Shown here one piece after another: positions 48,269-56,820 of a DNA stretch of 64,000 nucleotides. The first letter of the stretch is position 1, and the number at the start of each line of letters is the position of its first letter. The notes below the pieces were generated by a model. It did no database searches, had not been told where the DNA came from, and saw only the letters and a list, made by a program, of their open reading frames with translations. The DNA lies in contig DAOULR010000001.1 of the NCBI GenBank assembly GCA_034419075.1, forward strand, positions 12,235-76,234, written 5' to 3'. Source of the DNA: E44-bin88 sp034419075 (GTDB taxonomy: Bacteria; Chloroflexota; Dehalococcoidia; Dehalococcoidales; BS750m-G39). Made by a program: the position numbers and the translations under genes.

Positions 48269-48826
48269 ATGGAAACACTGGAAGCAATAGAAAAGAGGGC
48301 CAGTCTAAAAACACATCTCTCAACGCGTGAAGTTGAACAGGACAAAATAATCAAGGTCCTGGAAGCCGCCAGACTGGCACCCTCAGCAACTAACGAACAG
48401 CCATGGCGATTCGTTGTGGTTAAGGGCAAAGAGAATGTTGAGAATGTGGTAACCAGAGCATCCAGAATGGGGAGAAAAGCGTTTGATGAAGCACCTGTCC
48501 TTATTCTCGTATTTGTTAATCCCAAGGACTATGTTTTCCCTGATGGGAAAACATTTTATCTTCTTGACATAGGTCTAGCGATGGAAAACGTTCTCTTGGC
48601 GGCGACTGACCTTGGGCTAATTACTCATCCGATGGCAAGTCTGGACGGGGACAAGCTGAAAGAAATGCTGGGTATTCCTGATGAAATGGAGTTTATCATC
48701 GCCACGCCTCTCGGATATCCGGTCGAGAGTTCCTACGAAGAGGCAGCTCAGGAAAGATTAAGCCAACGCAACCGGAAAGACCTCAAAGAATTGGTTTGTA
48801 TGAACGCTTGGGGGAGGCCATTTTAG
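48269..48826 (+). CDS. Nitroreductase-family FMN protein
   Basis: A 185-residue flavoprotein with the FMN-binding opening EKRASLKTHLSTREVEQDK (an RxS motif), AARLAPSATNEQPWRFVVV, and GLAMENVLLAATDLGL. Members reduce nitro groups, quinones or enones with NAD(P)H, or dehalogenate. AAAGGAGA precedes the ATG. It is divergent from the DRE-TIM lyase gene. The true substrate is unknown; an enone or quinone reductase role would suit the locus. Confidence 0.85.
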   Translation: METLEAIEKRASLKTHLSTREVEQDKIIKVLEAARLAPSATNEQPWRFVVVKGKENVENVVTRASRMGRKAFDEAPVLILVFVNPKDYVFPDGKTFYLLDIGLAMENVLLAATDLGLITHPMASLDGDKLKEMLGIPDEMEFIIATPLGYPVESSYEEAAQERLSQRNRKDLKELVCMNAWGRPF

Positions 48827-49012
48827 GCTTATCTGCATCTGCGCTATTCACCTCAAGCGGAGGCCGGGCAGTGCACAAAACGGGCTTTTGTTGATAGTCC
48901 TTGAGCTACTTTTGAGTTCGGCATTGAAAACAGTATGCTTGTATTGAATCTGCCCACTTTTTTAGTCCCCATTACCTTCCTCCCTACCATCAGAATTCTT
49001 CCGGCGTTGAGA

Positions 49013-49675
49013 CTAAAGCTCGATGTCTTTCAAATCCTCGGCCAGAATTAGTCTAGGCTCAGTAACAGCCTGTATCTCGTCCGCCGACCAGCCGGGGGCG
49101 ACCTCTTTTAGCACCAGTCCCTCTTTGGTAACTTCAATAACGGCGATATCGGTAACGATCAAGTCCACGCACTCTCTGGCGGTAAGAGGATAATCACACT
49201 CTTTAACAATCCGGTAGTTGCCGTCCTTGGTGGTGTGTAACATGGCTACAATCAGCTTTTTAGCACCAGCCGCCAGGTCCATGGCACCACCCATACCGAT
49301 TCCATGCCTTGTTCCCGTTCGCCAGTTTGCCAAGTCCCCTTTCTCCGATACCTGATAGGCCCCCAGAACGGTGATATCAATATGACCACCTAATATCATG
49401 TCAAAGGCTTCAGCGCTGTTGAAAACAGACATGCCAGGCGCGGGGGTGATAAACTGAGCTGAGGCGTTAATCAAATCCTCATCTCCTTCGCCCGGGGCAG
49501 CCAGTGGGCCAGCGCCAAGTAGTCCAATCTCATATTGAAATAAAACAGTCCTGCCCTCGGGAATAAAGTCGGCGGCTAAACTAGGCATGCCATAGCCTAG
49601 ATTGACCACGTCCCCGTCCTTAAATTCCTTGGCAACCCTGAGGGCAATCGTCCGTTCGTCGAGTCGCTCTTTCAT
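49013..49675 (-). CDS. 3-oxoacid CoA-transferase subunit B
   Basis: A 220-residue subunit of the AtoA/ScoB/PcaJ type: VAKEFKDGDVVNLGYGMPS, then FQYEIGLLGAGPLAAPGE, where the Glu matches the catalytic residue of the SENG motif, and RTGTRHGIGMGGAMDLAAGA. The A subunit gene overlaps by four bases. The pair should move CoA between a substrate acid and succinyl- or acetyl-CoA. It is last in the minus-strand run that starts with the acd-etf genes. The 186-base gap to the convergent nitroreductase gene has no clear terminator. Confidence 0.9.
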   Translation of the reverse strand: MKERLDERTIALRVAKEFKDGDVVNLGYGMPSLAADFIPEGRTVLFQYEIGLLGAGPLAAPGEGDEDLINASAQFITPAPGMSVFNSAEAFDMILGGHIDITVLGAYQVSEKGDLANWRTGTRHGIGMGGAMDLAAGAKKLIVAMLHTTKDGNYRIVKECDYPLTARECVDLIVTDIAVIEVTKEGLVLKEVAPGWSADEIQAVTEPRLILAEDLKDIEL

Positions 49676-50403
49676 CCTCGGCCTCCTGTTGGGCGTATAG
49701 GTACTATCCGGTCAACATACAGGCAAGGGGTGTGAATGTGGTCAGGGTCAAGCTCACCGGGTTGCACCAGATGCTCAACCTCGGCGATAGTTACATCAGC
49801 AGCCGTGGCCATTACCGGGTTGAAGGTCCGGGCAGCTAAGCGATACACCAGGTTTCCCATGGTATCGGCCTTGTGCGCTTTGATAAGGGCGTAGTCTGCC
49901 CTCAGTGGGAGCTCAAAGAGATATTCTTGGCCATTAATTACCCTCTTTTCCTTCCCCTCTTCAATAACGGTGCCAATCCCAACTTTGGTATAGAAGCCAC
50001 CCATACCCGCTCCCCCGGCCCGTATCCGGTGCACTAATGTTCCCTGCGGAACTATCTCCAACTCGACCTCGTCCTTATTGAACTGCACTTCAAAGGGTGA
50101 AATGGGTGGCAGGTTGCCCAGGGCGGGGAGACACGAAATGGCTTTCTTAACCTGGTGATTCTCAAATAGTATCCCGTGGTCGGGGTAGCCATCAGGAGGT
50201 CTTACCAGCTTTGACTGTTCCAGCCCATGGCCCATATGAACCTGTACGAGGGTAAGGTTCTTAGCCCCCTGCCTGGCCAGCGCGTATATCAGATTATGTG
50301 GTAGACCCGCCGGCGGTCCAAAGCCACCTATGAATATTACCGCTCCATCCGGTATATCAGCTACGGCGGCGTCACAGGAACTGTATATTTTATCTATAGG
50401 CAT
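49672..50403 (-). CDS. 3-oxoacid CoA-transferase subunit A
   Basis: A 243-residue subunit of the AtoD/ScoA/PcaI type, with the CoA-binding opening DGAVIFIGGFGPPAGLPHNL and LPLRADYALIKAHKADTMGN plus VYRLAARTFNPVMATAA. It is distinct from the Gct/IpdAB-like pair at 25888-27715, so the locus has two different CoA-transferase systems. GGAGGTCAG precedes the ATG. It lies 50 bases downstream of an acyl-CoA dehydrogenase gene in the same direction. Confidence 0.9.
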   Translation of the reverse strand: MPIDKIYSSCDAAVADIPDGAVIFIGGFGPPAGLPHNLIYALARQGAKNLTLVQVHMGHGLEQSKLVRPPDGYPDHGILFENHQVKKAISCLPALGNLPPISPFEVQFNKDEVELEIVPQGTLVHRIRAGGAGMGGFYTKVGIGTVIEEGKEKRVINGQEYLFELPLRADYALIKAHKADTMGNLVYRLAARTFNPVMATAADVTIAEVEHLVQPGELDPDHIHTPCLYVDRIVPIRPTGGRG

Positions 50404-50452
50404 CTAGACTGACCTCCTTAATATAGATTTAGCCCGGCACCTTGAAGGAACA

Positions 50453-51583
50453 CTATAACCCTAACTCCCGGGCTATCTTCTCGCGATGGAAATCAGCATC
50501 GCCAAATGCAATCTCGGCGGCCTTGGCCCGCCTGGTGTATAGCTCTAAGTCTAAGTCTTTAGTCCAGCCAATAGCGCCATGGATCTGGTGACTTAAGGCG
50601 GTAACCCGGCGATAGGCCTCACTGCACCAAGCCTTGGCTATAGCCACCTCTTTTGAACAGGGAAGTCCTTCATCTATCATCCAGGCTGCCTTATAGGTAT
50701 GGAACCTAGAGGCATCAACATCTATGGCTATATTGACACAATAATGCTGGATGGCCTGAAAACTGCCGATGGGACGTCCGAATTGGGTCCTTTCTTTGGC
50801 ATAACTAACCGTCATATCCAGAACCCGCTGGGCCCCACCTACCATATCAGCGCATTTGGCCACAGCTGCCCGCTCCAGAATTTTCCCCACACCCTTCCCA
50901 GCCCGGCCGACTTCCCCGATTACACTTTCTCGTGGCACCTTTATGCTATTAAAGTTGACCTCAAACTGCTTGTCACCGGCTATAGTCTTAAGCAGCGTGT
51001 AATCTATGCCGGGGCTCTTGGCATCGACCAGGAAAAGGCTAACGCCTTGATCCGCCCTACTGCCCTCAGTTCGGGCACTAACAACCAGATAATCAGCGAT
51101 GTGGGCATCAGGAACAAAGAGCTTGGTGCCGGTAAGGAGGTATCCGTCTTCATCGGCAATAGCCTGACAGCTAATATCAGCCGGGTCATAACTATCGCTT
51201 GGTTCAACTAGAGCTAAGGTGCAGACTATATCCCCCCTAGCTATGCGGGGCAAGAGCTTCCCTTTTTGTTCTTCACTGCCCATATCCAGGATAGTCAGAC
51301 CACCCAGAACTACTGTGGGTAGGAAAGGAGAGGGCAGGCAAGCTCGTCCCATTTCCTCAAGCAGTACAACCAAGTCTGAAAAGCTGCCCCCATTTCCTTC
51401 GTACCTTTCCGGGAATGGTAGTGCCATCCAACCCAACTCCGCCATGCTGTGCCATAGCTGGGCTGAATACCCTATCTCATCTTCTTCCATCTCCCTAACC
51501 AGCTTCTTAGGGCACTCTTTCTCCAGAAAATCACGAGCCGTTCTCTTTAATAGCTCCTGCCCTTCAGAAAGGGAAAAATCCAC
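50453..51583 (-). CDS. Acyl-CoA dehydrogenase, likely non-catalytic partner subunit
   Basis: A 376-residue acyl-CoA-dehydrogenase fold (LALVEPSDSYDPADI, YAKERTQFGRPIGSFQAIQH, QIHGAIGWTKDLDLELYTRR). Neither usual catalytic Glu is present: the C-terminal site reads AEIAFGDADF instead of YEGT, and the helix G site is Ala (LERAAVAKC). Such subunits pair with an active neighbour in heterotetrameric enzymes of actinobacterial steroid degradation. The adjacent gene at 51620 has a Glu at helix G, so the two may form one enzyme. The 36-base gap supports co-expression. Confidence 0.83.
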   Translation of the reverse strand: MDFSLSEGQELLKRTARDFLEKECPKKLVREMEEDEIGYSAQLWHSMAELGWMALPFPERYEGNGGSFSDLVVLLEEMGRACLPSPFLPTVVLGGLTILDMGSEEQKGKLLPRIARGDIVCTLALVEPSDSYDPADISCQAIADEDGYLLTGTKLFVPDAHIADYLVVSARTEGSRADQGVSLFLVDAKSPGIDYTLLKTIAGDKQFEVNFNSIKVPRESVIGEVGRAGKGVGKILERAAVAKCADMVGGAQRVLDMTVSYAKERTQFGRPIGSFQAIQHYCVNIAIDVDASRFHTYKAAWMIDEGLPCSKEVAIAKAWCSEAYRRVTALSHQIHGAIGWTKDLDLELYTRRAKAAEIAFGDADFHREKIARELGL

Positions 51584-51619
51584 CTCTTACCTCCTTAATT
51601 CGGGGTTGAACCCTTCAGA

Positions 51620-52801
51620 CTAACCTCGGGGCAGTCCCAGACCCCTAGTAGCCACGATATTCCTCTGGATTTCTGATGTGCCCGTGAAAAGAGTAAAGGC
51701 AAAGGTCTCTAGGTACCAGCGCTCTATTAAACCTTGGAGCACCGCCCATTTGGAGCCCTCCGCTAGCTGGCCGAATGAGCCCAAGAGCTTCATGGCCGCA
51801 TTGGCAGCTCGCTGCTGAGCTTCATAGCTGAACGCCTTGCTCATGGATACTTGCGCCGTAGTGGGGAGTCCCCGGCTAGCCAGCCAAGCTCCTCGATAGG
51901 AAAGCAAGCGCGCTGTCTCTATTTCGATTTCTATATCGGCTAGACGCTGCCGAACCAGCGGGTTTCTCCCTTTACCCTCCTCTTTCACATATCGCACCAG
52001 CATCTCGAAAAGCCGCCGCATGGTTGCGATTGGCCCTATATCTAGCCCTCGCTCGAAGTCCAGCAGTGTCATAGCCACCTCCCAACCTTGGTCCTTTTGC
52101 CCCAAGATGTTCTTCCGGGGAACCCTTACTTCATCGAGGAAAACCTCACATAGATTGCCACCACCCCCCATATCGGTTATGGTGCGAACCGTGATACCTG
52201 GCGTTGTCATATCTAACAAGAGGAATGTGATGCCCATATGCTTTTTGGGGGGAGACGGGTCTGTTCGTACCAAAAGGAAGCACCAGTCCGTCTTGTGGGC
52301 ACCGCTTGTCCAAAGCTTCCGGCCGTTAATAATCAGGCTGTTGCCATCCTCCCGAGCTAAGGTTTGAATTGAGGCTAGGTCAGAGCCTGTTTCGGGCTCG
52401 CTAAATCCCTCACACCAGAACCTCTCCCCCTGGGCAATGGGGGGCAGGTGTTGCTTCTTCTGTTCTTCAGTTCCAAAGCGAATAATGGTGGGAGCAAGCA
52501 TACCCACCGTGAACCCATCCCAACCAGGGGCACCCCGGTAGTGAATCTCCTCCTGCAGAATGGTACCCAGCAAAGGACTACCTTCTCTACCACCGTATTC
52601 CTTAGGCCAGCCCAGGGTGAGCCACCCCTTCTCTCCAAATTTACGCGCCATAACCTTCTGTAGTTCCCATACTCCGTCACGATAACGGTCTTCCGCCGGA
52701 TTTATCACCGCCAGTTCATGCTCTAAAGGCAGTTCTTTTTCCAAAAAGTCCCGGACTTCCCGGCGGAAGGATTCCTCTTCAGCACTAAAGCCGAATTCCA
52801 T
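51620..52801 (-). CDS. Acyl-CoA dehydrogenase, likely catalytic partner subunit
   Basis: A 393-residue acyl-CoA dehydrogenase with GFSEPETGSDLASIQT, the flavin-contact region WTSGAHKTDWC, and FTGTSEIQRNIVATRGLGLPR at the end. Catalytic Glu is probably the one in TLLDFERGLDIGP. The C-terminal part is closer to the actinobacterial FadE steroid subunits than to short-chain enzymes. It lies three bases downstream of etfA, so electrons go to the ETF of the same operon. Confidence 0.86.
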   Translation of the reverse strand: MEFGFSAEEESFRREVRDFLEKELPLEHELAVINPAEDRYRDGVWELQKVMARKFGEKGWLTLGWPKEYGGREGSPLLGTILQEEIHYRGAPGWDGFTVGMLAPTIIRFGTEEQKKQHLPPIAQGERFWCEGFSEPETGSDLASIQTLAREDGNSLIINGRKLWTSGAHKTDWCFLLVRTDPSPPKKHMGITFLLLDMTTPGITVRTITDMGGGGNLCEVFLDEVRVPRKNILGQKDQGWEVAMTLLDFERGLDIGPIATMRRLFEMLVRYVKEEGKGRNPLVRQRLADIEIEIETARLLSYRGAWLASRGLPTTAQVSMSKAFSYEAQQRAANAAMKLLGSFGQLAEGSKWAVLQGLIERWYLETFAFTLFTGTSEIQRNIVATRGLGLPRG

Positions 52802-52804
52802 GGT

Positions 52805-53848
52805 TTATTGGCCTTCCTTAGACTGTTTTATCGTTTGGGTAAGTAACGGCACTACCTGATGCAGGTCAGCCACTATGCCGTAGTCGGCAATTTGAAATAC
52901 CGGAGCCTCGGGGTCGCTATTTATAGCAACTATGGTCTCAGATTCCCTCATCCCGGCGAGGTGCTGGACAGCCCCGGATATGCCACAGGCAATATATAGC
53001 TTTGGTCTTACAGTTTTTCCCGTTTGACCTACCTGATGGGTGCTTGATATCCATCCAGCGTCAACTACGTCCCGCGAGGCGCCAACCTCACCGCCCAAGG
53101 CCTTGGCCAACTCTTCGATTAACTCAAATTTTTCCGGTGTTCCCACCCCCCTACCGCCGGAGACAATAATATCAGCCTCCTCCAGGTTAACGCTCTTTTC
53201 TCCCTCTTTGACTATCTCCACTATCCTGACCATTGTACTCTTCGGGTCAATATCTAAGGGTATCTTTATTACCTCACCCTTTCTGGCTACATCCCTATCC
53301 AGAGCCTTCATAACCCTGGGCCTGACCGTCGCCATTTGAGGTCTGTTTATTGGCGTTACAATAGAGGCCATAATGTTGCCGCCGAAGGCTGGCCTGGTCT
53401 GCACCAACAGACGCGCCTCCTTATCAATGCTAAGCCCGGTACAATCCGCGGTTAATCCTGTCCCTATCCTCCGGGCGATTCGTGGGGCTAGATCCCTACC
53501 CAGGTAAGTTGCCCCTATAAGGAATATCTCCGGCTTAAGTTTTAGAATCTGCTGGGTTATTACATCGGTGTAAATACTTGTCTGATAGTGGTCAAGCTTT
53601 GGGTCATCAATCCACATAACCTTATCGGCGCCGTGGCTTATAAGCTCTTGGCATTTGTCTCCAACGTTGTTTCCCAATAAAACGGCCACCAGTTGCGAAT
53701 CCAAACTACCAGCCAGTTCTCTTCCTTTGCCCAGTAGTTCCAGTGTGGCACCACGGATTCTACCCTCTCTCTGCTCAGCCAAGACCCATACGTCCCGGTA
53801 TTCGTCCAAATCTGGCATGTCACCATCTTTCTGCGCCAACATATACAA
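52805..53848 (-). CDS. etfA: Electron transfer flavoprotein alpha subunit
   Basis: A 347-residue subunit that binds the electron-transferring FAD. The C-terminal FAD domain shows IIVSGGRGVGTPEKFELIEELA, GASRDVVDAGWISSTHQVGQ and LYIACGISGAVQHLAGM. The N-terminus up to residue 10 is uncertain: ATG 53818 (MPDLDEYRDVWVLAEQ) also fits. It follows etfB by two bases. No ferredoxin domain is fused at the N-terminus. Confidence 0.93.
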   Translation of the reverse strand: MYMLAQKDGDMPDLDEYRDVWVLAEQREGRIRGATLELLGKGRELAGSLDSQLVAVLLGNNVGDKCQELISHGADKVMWIDDPKLDHYQTSIYTDVITQQILKLKPEIFLIGATYLGRDLAPRIARRIGTGLTADCTGLSIDKEARLLVQTRPAFGGNIMASIVTPINRPQMATVRPRVMKALDRDVARKGEVIKIPLDIDPKSTMVRIVEIVKEGEKSVNLEEADIIVSGGRGVGTPEKFELIEELAKALGGEVGASRDVVDAGWISSTHQVGQTGKTVRPKLYIACGISGAVQHLAGMRESETIVAINSDPEAPVFQIADYGIVADLHQVVPLLTQTIKQSKEGQ

Positions 53849-53850
53849 TC

Positions 53851-54639
53851 TCAGACTAGATGTTTTTCCCCAAGCCGCGCCACTAGTGTCTGAACGGCCT
53901 TGTCTAAAGCACCGTCTATTATTTCAACCCGACCTCCTTTTAACTCTGGCGTGTAGGCCCTCCTTATCCTCGTGGGCGAACCTTTGAGTCCTATCCTGCC
54001 TCTATCAACAGCTAAGTCATCAGCTGTCCAGGTAATTATCTCCTTATCCCGATAGGCATCCATCACCGCGTCAATGGACGGTGTCCGGGGAACATTGATG
54101 TCCTTTGTGACCGTTAGTAACGCCGGCAGTTTGGTTTCCAGCACTTCATAGCCGTCCTCAAGCGCCCTCTTAGCCCTCAAAGTGCTACCACTTATCTCCA
54201 CTGCCTGGACATAGGTGACCTGGGGCAACCCTAGGAATTCGGCAAGCTGGGGGCCTACTTGAGCGGTATTTCCATCCAAAGCTTGCCGTCCACATAGAAT
54301 AAGGTCAAATTCTCCTATTTTACGGGCAGCAGTGCCCAGTGTGTATGAGGTTGCTGAGGTATCAGCCCCAGAAAAGGCCTTGTCGCTAAGCAGTATTGCC
54401 TCATCGGCACCCATAGCTAAGCATTCTCTCAGCGCCTCTTCGGCCTGGGGAGGTCCCATGGTTATTACCGTAACCTTTCCGCCATGCTTTTCTTTAATTA
54501 CCACTGCCTCCTCCAAAGCATGCTTATCATCCGGATTTACAATGCTCGGGACTCCCTCTCTTATCAGGTTCCCGGTTTCGGGGTCTATTCGAAGCTCATT
54601 GGTATCGGGAACCTGCTTTATGCAAACAATTATGTTCAT
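53851..54639 (-). CDS. etfB: Electron transfer flavoprotein beta subunit
   Basis: A 262-residue subunit: MNIIVCIKQVPDTNELRID at the start and LCGRQALDGNTAQVGPQLAE as the nucleotide loop. That loop resembles the FAD-binding type of electron-bifurcating ETFs (DGDTAQVGPQ) more than the AMP-binding loop of mitochondrial-type ETFs (NQTGQ). Gene order acd-etfB-etfA equals bcd-etfB-etfA of clostridia. A bifurcating role is therefore plausible but unproven. Confidence 0.92.
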   Translation of the reverse strand: MNIIVCIKQVPDTNELRIDPETGNLIREGVPSIVNPDDKHALEEAVVIKEKHGGKVTVITMGPPQAEEALRECLAMGADEAILLSDKAFSGADTSATSYTLGTAARKIGEFDLILCGRQALDGNTAQVGPQLAEFLGLPQVTYVQAVEISGSTLRAKRALEDGYEVLETKLPALLTVTKDINVPRTPSIDAVMDAYRDKEIITWTADDLAVDRGRIGLKGSPTRIRRAYTPELKGGRVEIIDGALDKAVQTLVARLGEKHLV

Positions 54640-54663
54640 CAGCGGTTCTGGCCTGTCTATTTC

Positions 54664-55785
54664 TTATTTCAGTAATTCGTGGGCTACAATTACCCTTTGC
54701 AGCTCGTTTGAGCCCTCGACAATCTCTCCTAGATTTATATCTCTTAGTAATCTTTCTACCCTGAAATCTTTAACATAGCCATAGGCTCCGTGCACTCTAA
54801 AAGCCTTACGAACCGCCTCAACAGCCATCTCAGTAACAAAGATTTTGGTTAAAGCTGATTCAACCCTGATATTTTTCCCCTGGTCGACTAGTGAAGCTAA
54901 TCGATAAACTAACCATCGAGCTGCCTCAAGCTGGACGGCAATATCGGATATCAGACACTGAATGGTTTGAAACTCAGCTATAGGCCTTCCCCTGACCGTT
55001 CTTTCCTTGGCATATTTTATAGCTTCATCTAAGGCCGCCTGGGTGCAGCCGAGAACAATGACAGAGGTATCAAGTTTACCAATGGCAATAGTATCAAGCA
55101 GGATATTATAACCGTTGCCGGCACTGCCCAGTAGGTTGGCGGCTGGAACCCTGTAATTCTCCAGATGTATATCGTTCAGGGCTACACCGTGCATGCCCAG
55201 CTTTTCCCATGGCTTCGGGATTGAATATCCTGCCTTATTCTTCTCTCCGATGAAAGCACTAATACCCTCGCCGTCACGGGCGAAGATAACAATGATACCA
55301 TCCAGGTTAGCCGCGGTGATGAAGCGCTTGGAACCGTTCAATACATACTCGTCACCATTGAGAGCGGCTTTAGTTGTTATTGCCTTTGGGTCTGAGCCTG
55401 TGGCTGCCTCGGTAAAGGCAAGAGAGCCTATGCCATTTCCCTGGCAAAGCTGAGTAATGTATTTAACTTTCTGCTCTTCAGTACCGAATAGGTCAATAGG
55501 GATGCTGGCTAGATAACTGGCTCCAACAAGCATGGCCACCGCCCCGCTGGCCCTAGCTAACTCCTCCAGCACCAATGTCGAAGTTAAGTAACCTCCGCCG
55601 GTACCACCATATTTCTTATCATAAGGTATGCTGAATAGTCTTAGCTGAGCTATTTTCTTTATAAGGTCATCGGGAATCTTGTCCTCCTGCTCTATCTTGT
55701 CGGCTATGGGCAATACTTCTTTCTCACAAAATTCCCTGACGAACCTTTTTATCGCTTCTTGCTCTTTGGTAAGTTCAAAGTTCAT
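54664..55785 (-). CDS. Acyl-CoA dehydrogenase, Bcd-like
   Basis: A 373-residue short-chain-type acyl-CoA dehydrogenase with AFTEAATGSDPKAITTKA, FITAANLDGIIVIFARDG and the catalytic Glu in EIVEGSNELQR (the YEGT position). It precedes etfB by 24 bases, the same layout as butyryl-CoA dehydrogenase/Etf operons. It is the only one of the four acyl-CoA dehydrogenases with the standard C-terminal catalytic Glu. GAGGAGAGG lies before the ATG. Confidence 0.92.
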   Translation of the reverse strand: MNFELTKEQEAIKRFVREFCEKEVLPIADKIEQEDKIPDDLIKKIAQLRLFSIPYDKKYGGTGGGYLTSTLVLEELARASGAVAMLVGASYLASIPIDLFGTEEQKVKYITQLCQGNGIGSLAFTEAATGSDPKAITTKAALNGDEYVLNGSKRFITAANLDGIIVIFARDGEGISAFIGEKNKAGYSIPKPWEKLGMHGVALNDIHLENYRVPAANLLGSAGNGYNILLDTIAIGKLDTSVIVLGCTQAALDEAIKYAKERTVRGRPIAEFQTIQCLISDIAVQLEAARWLVYRLASLVDQGKNIRVESALTKIFVTEMAVEAVRKAFRVHGAYGYVKDFRVERLLRDINLGEIVEGSNELQRVIVAHELLK

Positions 55786-55851
55786 GAACCTCTCCTCTAA
55801 TTCGGTTTAACAGGATTCTAGCGCCGATACCATAGCCTCCAATAAATCCTT

Positions 55852-56697
55852 TCACCTACGCCAAATTCTGATTTTGCTAATGCGTCGCAACAGTCCCCTG
55901 GTGACAACACCCTGTGGTCGTAATATGAGGACGATAACAAGCAAGGCTCCATAGATATAGTTGCTATATACAGCAAATGAATGGGGTAACCATCTAGGTA
56001 GACCAAACAGAATCGGGGCGGCAATTACTGCCCCCCACATAGTAAAGCGACCACCAACAAATAGCATGGTAGTAGCGTAAAGCATCAGTTGAAAGCCAAA
56101 AGAGTTCGGATAGATGGCACCTAGGTTGAAAGCAAATATGACGCCAGCCAAAGCCCCTATCACTGAAGAGAGGGTAAGAGAATATATATTGATTCGGGTC
56201 GTATTAATTCCCATGCTGGCAGCTAAGTCGGGGTCTTCTAGCATTGCTTCCAAGGCTCTACCAAAACGGGAGCGTTCCAGTCGGTAGATAAAGACTCCAA
56301 CAACCACAAGCGACACATAAGATAATATTTCCACGTATTCAACTCGTGGCATATAGAAGCCAACCGACCCGCCCAGAAATTCTAAATTTCTGACCACTGA
56401 TTGAACCATAAAGACGAGAGCAATAGAAGCCATGCCCGCAGCTATGCCCTTAGTCCGGGCAAGTCCCAGGGCAGGTAGGAGTCCGACTACGGCACCCACT
56501 AATACTACGGTAATCAGTGCCAGCCAGAGCGGCCAGCCCATTTCTCGAACCATAAAGGCGGAAAAATAACCGCCAATAGCCATGCTATAGATTGGTCCGG
56601 CGTAAAGTATCCCACCCTTCATAGGCAGGTAAAATGCCCATGTTAGCAGTATATAAACGATGGTAAACTGTATGAAAAATAATGTAGTTGGTGACAT
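55852..56697 (-). CDS. livM: Branched-chain amino acid-type ABC transporter permease LivM
   Basis: A 281-residue multispanning permease of the LivM type (LGLARTKGIAAGMASIALVF, then FGRALEAMLEDPDLAASMGI, and TMLFVGGRFTMWGAVIAAPI). It is shorter at the N-terminus than many LivM proteins. It pairs with LivH. In such catabolic loci Liv systems often carry aromatic or alicyclic carboxylates rather than amino acids. A 123-base gap to livH contains no gene. Confidence 0.85.
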   Translation of the reverse strand: MSPTTLFFIQFTIVYILLTWAFYLPMKGGILYAGPIYSMAIGGYFSAFMVREMGWPLWLALITVVLVGAVVGLLPALGLARTKGIAAGMASIALVFMVQSVVRNLEFLGGSVGFYMPRVEYVEILSYVSLVVVGVFIYRLERSRFGRALEAMLEDPDLAASMGINTTRINIYSLTLSSVIGALAGVIFAFNLGAIYPNSFGFQLMLYATTMLFVGGRFTMWGAVIAAPILFGLPRWLPHSFAVYSNYIYGALLVIVLILRPQGVVTRGLLRRISKIRIWRR

Positions 56698-56820
56698 TGC
56701 TAGGCTTTCCTTCTCAGCTCCCCGCAGAACACTGCGCTTAAAAATTCAACTTTGAATGGTTCCAAATTTCCTCCTACCGAATTCTAAAGCATCTTAAAGA
56801 TTGTATCTTGCCCCAGAATT

